Assembly: GCF_027887165.1 (NCBI RefSeq)
Contig: NC_077227.1
Coordinates: 446,276,462 to 446,340,461 of the forward strand
Source of the DNA: Monodelphis domestica
Taxonomy: Eukaryota; Chordata; Mammalia; Didelphimorphia; Didelphidae
Direction: 5' to 3'
DNA length: 64,000 nucleotides
Under the pieces are notes generated by a model. That model worked only from the letters and a program-made list of their open reading frames with translations, did no database searches and was not told the origin of the DNA. Each line of letters starts with the position of its first letter. Positions within the stretch are counted from its first letter, which is position 1. Shown here in pieces: positions 1-64,000 of the stretch. The position numbers and the translations under genes are program-made.

Positions 1-2210
1 TGTAGGTCCTTGTTTAGTGGGTGCAGCCTTCCTTCCTTGGATTGTTTCTTGTGTTTGCTCTACGCTCTGCTAAGGAGAAGGTGGGGACCTGGGAGTCAGG
101 ACAGATAGGCTTTGCTTCTCATTTTGATGCTGACTTGGTTTAAAAAAAACAAAACCCAAACTTCATTTACTAACAATTCTTAGACAGGTCAAAGACTAGG
201 CATGGGGGTTAAGTGACTTGCCCAGGAGCACACAGCTTGGAAGTATCTTAGGCCATATTTGAACCCAGACCCTCCCAGCTGGGCTACCTAGCTGCTTCTT
301 AGTATTTGATTTTTGATAAATTCACTATATAGAGAGAAGAGTTTTGTATTCTGAGTGAGAATAATCAGAGGAGCTGGGTTCAAATCCTAGGCATTCTACT
401 TCCTACTTCCTTGGGGAAATAGCTTAAGCTTTTTGCCCCTCATTTTCTTTTCTTCTAAAATTAGGGGAAAGGTTTAGCTAGATAACCTCTAAAGTCCCCT
501 TCATTAGAAATCTATGGTGTTATGATTAGCATTTTTCTCCCCTCCACCTTCCACCTGCGTACAATATTTGCTTCTTCTCCCTCTAAGAGGGAAGTGAGGT
601 TGGGTGGCCTCTCTAACAGGTCCTATTCAGCATGTAGCATTCTGATTGGGTCTAGGAGTAAAGAGACATTTCAGGCAATGAAAACAGGAGTTACAATTAA
701 TATGTTGCTGATACACTCCTTCCAGTACAATAGATTGCAACTCACATATTCATGTTTGCTTGTACTGTGCATAATAAAAAGAACTGTTCACATAAAGCAG
801 TCATCTCAGTTGATCCTTGAAATGCCCCTATGACTTTGGGAATTCAACTGATAATATTCCCATTTTAAGGACAAGGAAACTGAGGTTGGGAGGAGTTGAA
901 TGACTTGCCCAAGATCACATAGCTAGTTAGGGAGTAGTACCTGGAAGATCATTGAGAGATGTCTTACAAAGAGATGACAGTATTCTGGAAGAAAGACCCT
1001 CAGCAAAAGGGAAATAGTGGTAGGAATTATTACAAGAGGAAGTCTAAACCTTGCCTTGGCAGTCAGGATTCTAGTCTTTGTTTGTTCCCTTGTAGCAATT
1101 ATCTGAGAGATGATGTAAATCAAGACAGCTTCTCTTTGAGAGACCCCTCTCCCCAAACTGTTAAAAATCACCCTTTTATTTGTAACAAATCAATCACTAG
1201 ACTAGAATTAGGCATCCCTCCCCACTTCTGAGGCAGAGAAGGCTAAAATGGCCAGATTATTGCAGGGACTCCCCAGGAGTTGTTTGCTACAACTGGGCTA
1301 GCTCTGGAAATCATATCAACCTCTATTCTAGATGAGCTATGGACCTTGTTAGAGAAAAATCCCCAATGCCAATAAGACATGAGACCTTTCAAAGAAATTT
1401 GAAATTTAGATTTTATAATCCTTTACAATCCACAGAGTGGTTTCTTAACAGTGGCCCGGGGAGGTCAATAGGAGAAGAATTTCTTTTATCTGTAAAACTT
1501 GTAAAATGGGAGTAATGTTCCTAATGACTCTTGTAGATCTTAAAGTGCTATAGCAATGGGAGATGTCCTTCCTGATGAGGAACTGAGACTCAGAAAGGGA
1601 AGTGACTTATGCATCATTAAATAGTCCTACCAGGATCTTAACCTATCTATCTCCTTCTAATACATCTAATACCTTGTCTCTCTGAGCTAAGTAGAGGGGA
1701 TAAAATGAGGCAAGGGTGTGAAGAAGCTACCTCCCATGTGGATTAGGCGATTTCTTCTTACTAATCCCAGATACTGTTCTGGGTACCAAGATCTCTAGAG
1801 TCTCTTCGACTAAAAATGGATTACTCATACTTAGCTTCCTCCTCTCTATCAAAAAAACCGGTAGTAGTTGCTTCTGTAGACTTTAGAGATAAAGAGGGAA
1901 ACTGAGGCTGAGAAATGAAATCTCACCTTTATCAGCTTCCTCTTCTTGAGTGAATGAAAGCATCCATCCTCCTGAAGTAGCTGATTATTTCATAGGATAG
2001 ACAACCCAAGGAAGCGTCCCCCCTTTCCTCCCTACTCCTCAAACCTGGAGAAATTTAGCCTGTAAAAGTTGAAGGGGTGGGGAAGACCATCAACAGTGGT
2101 GGTGGAATAGACTAACACAGGAGGACTTCATAGAGGAGGAGGCAGACCTAGAAACAGGACAATCATGAGATGTATATTCTTAATGTGATGTATGTTTGAC
2201 TGGCTCCCAG
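1..2210. other. ADCY7: Upstream intron of ADCY7 (partial): old SINE fragments
   Basis: No coding exon was found here; nothing resembles the ADCY7 N-terminus. Recognisable pieces are an antisense tRNA-SINE fragment at about 144-300, a sense MIR/CORE-SINE at about 335-520, an antisense MIR at about 850-945, and weaker MIR-like scraps near 1490-1670. The last few bases before 2211 form the acceptor. The remaining parts (about 950-1480 and 1670-2190) show nothing I can name. Confidence 0.7.
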
Positions 2211-56856
<54,646 letters not shown>

Positions 56857-57782
56857 GGAATTGCACTGGACCGTGAAGTTTAATTACTTCGCCCTTCTTT
56901 TGCAAGTCAAGGAGAGGATCGGACGATAGGCTCAGCACTTGAAACTTTCCTGACACGTGGAAAAAGCTATTATCTCCTTGCCTTGGAAATGCTTTAAAGA
57001 ACTTTCAGTCTCTTGGACTTGAGACTCTGCTTAGGGCCTAAACCAACTACATACAGCATGGAGCTTTTTGGAAAGACCTCCTAAAAAGCTCGGCATCAGG
57101 GTACCAATAGCATGGCAGATACCAAGCTTCTGGAGCCGTCTTGACCCAGATCTTAAAGAGCTGTCCCTGGGACAGAAGGCGGGAGTAACTGTGCCCTAGA
57201 AGCTGTTACTCCATAGGGTGCCATCTTGTGACTTCATAGCAACAAAAAGATAGTCTTTTGATGGAAACTATTTGATATATAATCAGTTCCTATATCTAAA
57301 GTTGCTTTAAAATGAGTTTTTTGTTGGGCTTTGGATGGGCCCCCGACTCTGCTTCTGTAAAAGGACTATGGGAATGAACACCAGTTGACTTTCTTAGTAA
57401 GTTAACAACAGGGCCAGATGGCGGTTTGAGATCCCTCTTAGTTCTGGGATTCTGTACATCTCAGATAATACCTGTGTTCAGTGGGGAGGTGGGGGAAGAA
57501 CAAAAAAGCCCTAGTAGCATTTTTTTTTCATTGCTAAGAGATTCCAAACAATGGGGTGTGTTTAAAAGGAAATATTATTGCAGATAATTACTAATTGTTC
57601 CTACTTGCCATTCTTCTGTTTCCCCTTGATCTTGTGGATTTGTTCTAAATGGATACTTTTTAATGAGACATTTTAGAATAGTCATTGTTGGAAAAATTAA
57701 CCTTTAAGTTCATCTGCCTTCTGAAACTGACTTTTAAAAGTCCAAGAAGTCAGTGCTATGATTCTGAGTTTTTCGTTTTTAT

Positions 57783-57788
57783 ATTAAA
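57783..57788 (+). terminator. ADCY7: Candidate proximal poly(A) signal ATTAAA
   Basis: ATTAAA about 0.93 kb after the stop codon, the common variant signal. Downstream sequence is only moderately U-rich, so use is uncertain. Confidence 0.3.
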
Positions 57789-58441
57789 TAGAGATGCCTT
57801 AGCTCTAAAATCCTTTCTCTGCAAGCATTTCTGACTTGATTCTCTCAAGAAGGTAGAGGGAGAGAAAAAGCCTTTAAGGAACTAAGGTAGGCTCAGCCTC
57901 CCATCCCCATCTGTCTATCATCTGGGTATAGACACATCGTCTATATGTTATAAGGATGTGAAAAGCCATCTGCTTTTTAGCTAGACTGTTTCTTTATAGA
58001 CCAGAGAAAAACAGTGGGATATACTGTCTAGAGAAAACCTTCCCTGTGTGAACCTACCTGAAGAAACATCTTCCTTTACTGCTTTGCCTTGCAACTGGAA
58101 ACTAGTAAGACCTGAAGGAACCATTCTGAAAGGAAGATCTTGAAAAAGCAAGGAAGCCAGGCAGGGGATTCCCCCAAGAAATCCTTTCTAGTGGTTGTGC
58201 AGGTATGATGTCCCACCTAACATTTTTCTTCTCAAAAAATGCAGACATGCTCTTATTCGTAATCAGAGTGACTCTCTTTATCAACTCTGGAAGCAAACCA
58301 GGTTTAGGAAATATTGTTTGAAGTCTCTTGACTGTAAGAAAAGCAGTGTCTCTGCAAACAGTCTCACAGAGGTGTCCAAGGTCCAACACATTGTAAGTAT
58401 CAGAGCTAGGATTCAAATGCAGATCTATCTGTCTCCTTCCT

Positions 58442-58615
58442 TCTCTTCCTTTTTGTCTTACTATCAACTCTAAGAGAGAAGAGTGGAAAGGGCTAGGCAA
58501 TTGGGGTTAAGTGATTTGCCCAGGGTCAGTTAGTGTCTGAGGCCAAATTTGAACCCAGGACCTCCTGTCTCCAGACTCTGAACTCTTATCTACTGTGCTA
58601 CTGGGATGCCTTTAA
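58442..58615 (-). mobile_element. Marsupial tRNA-derived SINE, antisense
   Basis: Tail complement ccttttt-gtcttactatcaa, then ggcaattggggttaagtgat, to ctactgtgctactgggatgc. Confidence 0.85.
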
Positions 58616-60543
58616 ATCCTCTTTCAATCCTGTGTTTTTCTCATTGCACCACCCAGTCCTTTGAGTGAGGGAATCAATTTCATTTGTTTACAAGCAAAAC
58701 TAAGCATAATGTTAGGGAAAGCTTTCTAATCTAGGCCTAAAGCTTTTACAAATGCTGCTGAATTTTACTTTATATAATGTGGACATTTTTGAGCACTCAA
58801 TTTGTCTCATCCAAATCCAGTTTTTCAAGTAGGGGCTGAGGCCCACCAATACTCAAAATACTTTCAGACATACCTGACAAATCAGCAACTTAAGGGAACA
58901 GAAAAGTCCATTGGTGATTCAGCTGCCAGGTTCTCTCCCGGGATAGAAAACTCTGAGGACCAATCTTGGTTGGACCAAATTTGGAATACAGCTAATATGG
59001 AATAATGACTGTCCAGAAGCGCTCCTGTTATCTGAATCTGCACTGCCTATTTTCATCGTGTTAGAACCAGTCACTGTATTTTACAGAATTATAGCTTTGA
59101 ATTATGTGAATGTGAATCCTTATTATATATGGTCAAGTCAAGTGACTCTTTATTGGGGCTAATCAGGACTTAACTGAACTTGCAGTCAGTTCTGCATTCC
59201 ACATTTTGAGAAAATGCTGATAAGCTGAAGTGTTCAGAGGAAGGCAATTGGGATGGTGAAGGGTTTCAAATACACAGTACGTGAAGATCTATAGAAAGAA
59301 CTGTAGCAATTTGACCTGGAAAAGGCTTGAGTTGTTGGGGGGAAGATAAGGTAACCATCTTTAAATAAGAAGGAAGAGAAATTAGATTTGTTTTTGTTTG
59401 GTCCCTAGCAAGGAACAACAGGTAGAAGTTGCAAAAAGGCCAAATTTAGCCTTGATGTAAGGAAAACATTTCTATCAATTAGAAAGTTTGCAAAAATGGT
59501 GATCCTGGGCAAGTCACTTGATCCTGTTTGCCTAGTTTGTGCCCTTCTGTCTTAGAGTTGTTTCTAAGAGAGAAAGTAAGGGTTTAAAAAGAAATGTATT
59601 CCGTCTCTGTGCAGGGAGTGACCATACCGATAAAAAAGTACAGCACTATTTTATCTGCTGATGAGAAACACTGCTGCATATTTCATGCAGATAAATCAAG
59701 TGCTTTTTAGGATTTCAAATACTAGCCCCTCATGGCAGAAAACATTTTAGTATTACCTGTTGCAGAACTGGAAGGGACTTCAGAGGCCCTATTTATTCAT
59801 TCCAACCCTTATCTAGATAAGAACCTCTAACCATATATACTTCACAAGTTTTTACCCAGTCTTTGCATGAAGACCTCCAGTGCTGACTTAGTAGATGGGA
59901 CTACTGTGTTGATATGGCTCAAAAATTCATCCCCTTGAGGCCCAGACTTGTATTAAGCCTTTCCAGATTTGCTGGAGAGCATGTGCTGGGAGTATGTATA
60001 CCTTGTTGGCACAGGACCAGGGTGAATTTGTGTTTAGAATTGCCATGGCCTCAAATAACCTAGGATCTCTTCCAATCCTCACTGAAGCAAGCACCAGAAG
60101 CACACGAATAGAGGTACTTGACACATGTCAGCAAGCAAAATCTATCCATGAAGAAAATAGGTTTGGAAGTCATTTTTCTCAAAATGGCCAGTTTGCAGGC
60201 TTGGCCATGGATAACGTTTTTTTCTTTACTTTCACTATACTCAGATAACCAAGTTTTTTAGATTTAAGCTGCTAAAAGAAATGCAATTTGTTTGGAAGTG
60301 TTAGTGTTTATGTTTTACAACAAACAAATTTAAAAAACAACAACTACCTGGCCTTTACTATGACCCAAGAATATCTACTAAAATATCTGGCATAGTGAAA
60401 GAACTTGTCAAATTGAATAATGAGGAATAGTTTAGTTATTTAGTTTCCATGCTGAAAATATTTTCTAAGAGAAATGGGAGATCATCAGCATGAATTTTTG
60501 TATGTTCAGAATAATGCTACATATTATATTTTTAGAAGATACA

Positions 60544-60551
60544 TGTAAATA
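60544..60551 (+). promoter_or_regulatory. ADCY7: Candidate Pumilio site TGTAAATA
   Basis: An exact UGUANAUA element in a repeat-free AT-rich part of the putative 3' UTR. A single match of this length is weak evidence alone. Confidence 0.25.
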
Positions 60552-61215
60552 ACTGGGACTCACGCTGACAATCTTTAACAACATCTGTTTAAAAGCAAAA
60601 TTGTTTCATTTTTATAAATACTTTAACAAAAATATTTCTAAATTACAGCAATGTTTCATAAGATAAATTTGCAATTTGGAAATGTTTAGTACCTTGATGT
60701 ATTTTGTACTAGACTGTACTGTATCTAAGGTCAGTTATGAACTTTTGCTTATAAGGGAGTATTTTGGTCAAAATTCTTGTTCTAAAATAGGAAGTCTTCA
60801 ATGTTTAATCCCTCAAATTATCTTTTTGGTTATTTCCTAGAATGAAATTTAAAAACTGAGGCAAAGAATTATTTTGCCTTAAAAAGGCATAAACCACTTT
60901 GTCTAAAGACTCAAAAACTGATAGTTTTGAGAATTGCCCTTAAAGCAAATATCAAGTTTCAATTTAAACAGGTAACATGCTTTTTTTTTTTTAAAGGGAA
61001 AGGGAAAGCTGCTGCTCAGTTTTAAAAAACAAACAAAACTTTTGGACAATGTTCTTGGCAAACCACAAAATACTATAGCTTTCTAAATCTTATTTGCTAG
61101 GTTATTAAGTAAAATGTCTAAAATGGGTTATTAGGGGCTTTGATGGATCTTATGTTGATTTGGTAGGGCTCATAAAAGGATTGTCTAGCCCAACCTCTGA
61201 TTTTAGGGATGGGAA

Positions 61216-61221
61216 AATAAA
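61216..61221 (+). terminator. ADCY7: Candidate poly(A) signal AATAAA
   Basis: AATAAA in gggaaaataaag, within MIR-derived sequence and without a clear downstream U-rich region. Confidence 0.15.
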
Positions 61222-63138
61222 GAAGTGGAGTGACGTGCTCCTGGTCACAAGGCTGGGTGCTACAGTGAAAAGATGGCTAGACTTGGGAGTTAGGAAGACA
61301 CAAGTTCAAATACAGCCTAAACCCTTATTAGCTGTATGGTGGACAAGGTCACCTAATCTCTCTCAGCCTCAGTTTTCTTATCTGTAAAATGTAGATAACA
61401 ATAGCACTTATATTCCAGGGTGTTTGTGAGGGTCAAATGAAATAGTACATGTTTACTTTGTAAACCTTACATAGCTTTATACAAATTATTATTATCATGC
61501 AGGTAATAATAACCAGCATTTATAATAGCACCTGCTTCTTAAAGGGAGGAAATTGAGGCAAATAGAGGTTCAGTGACGTCCATTGTTATGTAGTTAGGGT
61601 CTGTGGAAGGATTTGAATTCAGTTTCTCAGACTCCACATCCAGTATTTTTCCCAGTTCATCCTGCTGATTTAAAATTTTTCTGGGTCTTCAGCACCTTCC
61701 TTTAGCCAAAGAGCTTCAAAAGGTGAGAACTGAATGGTGTCTGAATTCTATTTTAGGAACTCACAATGATCTTTACTCAAGTGAGAAGAACTGGTAAGAC
61801 AGAACCTTTCTGATTTGAATGGGCTGACTGGTGGTGGCTTGTGTCCAATTATGTCCTTTTCAAGTAAATTCTTTGAACTTTCCCCCCCTCAGATTATTTT
61901 CTCTGATGCATCTCTGATGTCATTGGTGTGGGTGCTCTCTCTCTCTCTCGATGCTAACAGTAATCCTTCCATACTTTCTTAGAGATTCTTGTATATAATC
62001 TTTCCATAAAATCCTCCACAAAAGGCCTTATTTAGGGCCCTTCTGTTCCGAAAGGTAACTTTCTTTTTCCTAAAACCTAATTGTTTTTGATAGTATTTAA
62101 GTATTGTTACAACAAATGCTCTATTTTTTCCCTAAAGTCCACAAGTATGTTGGTATAGTGAGAAAGACAATTACAATTAAATGAGTCCTTGCAAAGGGCC
62201 CTTATTATCCTCAGAACTACTACTATAATTTTACTTGCTTTTTAGGGATAGGCTACAGTCCCTGAAATAGATTTTTCTTGTTTTTTTCTAAATTTGATAC
62301 ATTTAATCAAAGCTTCAGAGAAATTCCACTAAATGTACAAATATAGTAATATAATGAACTACTATGTGCCTATGGTCTCTGCTTTACCAAAATAGCTGAA
62401 TTCTTTTGTAGTTGACCTTTGTATTTCAGATAAAACTAGATCAGTATCTGGTTCAGTTCACTGTAATTAAGTCTCTGGCATGGCAGATATGACCTTTAAG
62501 AAACTCTAAGTGGAAATGTATACTTTATGACTTGTTCAAGGATGTATTTCCTGCTGTTATCTACTTTATTGACCCCCGGCCTGCTATTGTTCCAGGGTCA
62601 AGGAATGCCTGAAACAGAAATTATATATATGAAAAGTACCCTGTTGCCATAAAACGTCCAGAAAAGCCCTTATGGGGGCCAGGGATGGCTCATTGGAAAC
62701 CTATTCAAAGCTGGTAGATCACATTCATATACAACATGCCTAGGACGGCCAGGAACATAGGAAACATGTTCCTGAAGATCTATTTAAGGGGGAAAAGTAT
62801 GCTCTTGAGAAGAAGTGTGAAATATTGACAGAATGACCTGGCTCAAGTTTTCCCTGTGTGACTCCAAGCAAGTTACTTAACCTCTCACTGCCTCTAGGTC
62901 ATTCTCTAAGACTGACATTGTGGAGCAGCTGCTGATCTGCATTGGTAAAAGGGATTCTTTATGTATGACCTCCTTCTCCCTTTCCCCCCCTCAAAAGTTC
63001 TCTATAGTATGAGACTGGAATAACCTCAATTTAAAAGATTTAGTTAAGAAAGGGACCTTAGTGCTATTCAGGAACATGGACCCAATTCTGCTATGGGGGA
63101 TCAGATCAGATCAACTTCCCCTCTCTCCTGGAATGATA

Positions 63139-63161
63139 ATAATAATAATAATAATAATAAT
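63139..63161. repeat. AAT trinucleotide microsatellite
   Basis: About eight AAT units at the edge of a MIR-type element. Confidence 0.95.
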
Positions 63162-63576
63162 AGCTCCATGCTAGGCACTCTGCTAAGGGCTTTATAATTA
63201 TTGTTTCATTTGATCCTCACAACACCCCTGGGAGGTAGGTGCTATTATGACCTCCATTTTATAGAGGAGGAAATTGAGGCAGCCAGGTTATTTGACTGAG
63301 GTCTAATCTGAACTTGAGGGTCTTTATGACTTGAAGCCCTGTGCTCTATCTACTGAGCCACCAGCTGCTGTAGGGCAATATTCTTTTAGCAACAATGATC
63401 AGGTCTTTTTTCCTCACTGCTTCATACTTTTTTGGTCAGGATCTAATTTGGCCCAATTTCCCTATAAGAAAATGGGGGCCATGGCAAATATGAATAGCCC
63501 AATTGTTGCAATCAATTTTGTAATTTTGTAGTAACCTGGTTCTTAAACCTAGCTGTCTCATCATAGCCATCTGTTA

Positions 63577-63582
63577 AATAAA
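63577..63582 (+). terminator. ADCY7: Candidate distal poly(A) signal AATAAA
   Basis: AATAAA in ctgttaaataaatg, followed by a GT/T-rich region (tgtatttgtttctaatg and ctttatttttaat). It is the best-looking signal in the flank. If used by ADCY7, the 3' UTR would be about 6.7 kb. Confidence 0.4.
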
Positions 63583-63608
63583 TGTATTTGTTTCTAATGC
63601 TGAATTGC

Positions 63609-63614
63609 TTTATT
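63609..63614 (-). terminator. Candidate poly(A) signal on the minus strand
   Basis: TTTATT on the + strand, that is AATAAA on the minus strand. It could serve a convergent gene entering from the right. In human the tail-to-tail neighbour is BRD7 (from memory). A second minus-strand AATAAA is at 63790-63795. Confidence 0.35.
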
Positions 63615-64000
63615 TTTAATACCATAAGTTTGGTGAGATTTGTGGTCCTGAAAGCTTCATGTTCAACCCTTGGTTGATATCTTGGTTCTCGAATCCAAAA
63701 AAAAAAAAACCCCATCAAAAACATTTAAGATAAGGTGCTAAGTTGTTACTAAAATTATTAATGACATACTTGGTAATTCAAAGTTCAGATTTATTATTTT
63801 AATACATGTTCTATCTCTGGAACACTAAAATTGATTGTTCCAAAGTTTAACTCATTAAAAACACAATTTACAAATATTTAATGTGCCCTGAAAAAGTTCC
63901 AAGTTAAGAATGAAAAATATATACACTATATATATAATCAAATACCACTGTTATAACTTTAAATTCCATCAGATCCCCCACATTCAGTGGTGCTGATTTT

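Larger units (their letters stand above)
56857..64000 (+). other. ADCY7: ADCY7 3' UTR and downstream flank
   Basis: No coding exon was recognised on either strand. The UTR end cannot be fixed. 56857-58100 is apparently single-copy. SINEs lie at 58442-58615 (antisense) and about 59497-59600 (sense, truncated). MIR/L2-type pieces lie at about 61245-61510 (sense), 61520-61660, 62840-62940 and 63160-63360. 60280-60850 is AT-rich, repeat-free and looks like UTR. 61700-62830 contains nothing I can name. Confidence 0.6.

Noticed and set aside
1..2210. Search for the ADCY7 initiator exon and promoter
   Set aside because: No open stretch resembles the expected N-terminus, and no CpG-rich promoter-like region is present.
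58102..58500. A 132-residue minus-strand open frame in the flank, tested as a possible convergent-gene exon
   Set aside because: It begins in an antisense SINE, resembles no protein I know, and does not look like BRD7.

Overview
The window is vertebrate nuclear DNA and almost certainly marsupial. Exons are small, split by GT-AG introns and scattered through repeat-dense sequence. The repeats point to a marsupial: several tRNA-headed SINEs, SINEs with an RTE/BovB-like tail, L1 copies with a polypurine 3' UTR, many MIR/CORE-SINE, L2 and CR1/L3 fragments, and a few solo LTRs. The species cannot be fixed from sequence alone. No bacterial, phage or CRISPR feature is present.

The window carries one recognisable protein-coding gene, on the + strand: adenylate cyclase type 7 (ADCY7). 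Twenty-four consecutive coding exons (2211-2414 to 56710-56856) join in phase without a stop. They encode 1028 residues ending at a TGA at 56854-56856. The first coding exon (N-terminus and first membrane helix, about 55-60 residues in the family) and the promoter lie upstream of base 1. Exons 1-3 give membrane helices 2-6; exons 4-8 the C1a catalytic half, with both metal-binding Asp residues; exons 9-12 the C1b linker, with the region that binds G-beta-gamma in the type 2/4/7 group; exons 13-18 helices 7-12 and the glycosylated loop; exons 19-24 the C2 half, with the ATP-binding Lys, Asp, Asn, Arg and Lys residues. C1a and C2 together form one active site that makes cAMP at the plasma membrane.

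Layout: 1-2210 is upstream intron. 2211-17422 holds exons 1-8, with a 0.6 kb pyrimidine microsatellite, a young L1 and an LTR in the introns. 17423-32583 is a 15.2 kb intron made largely of old CR1/L3, L1 and L2 pieces and a nested solo LTR. 32584-56856 holds exons 9-24, with another solo LTR inside an L1 and a second young L1. 56857-64000 is the 3' UTR and downstream flank, with candidate poly(A) signals on both strands near 63.6 kb. That would fit a convergent neighbour (BRD7 in human, from memory), but no BRD7 exon is seen here.

No new biological system is evident. The points most worth a second look are a His-to-Ser change in the PFAHL-type motif, very long sense-strand pyrimidine tracts close upstream of exons, nested transposons with readable target-site duplications, an exon 9 acceptor abutting an L1, weak splice donors in the second membrane cassette, and two unclassified repeat families. 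Comparisons with human ADCY7 and repeat consensuses are from memory, not from alignments.
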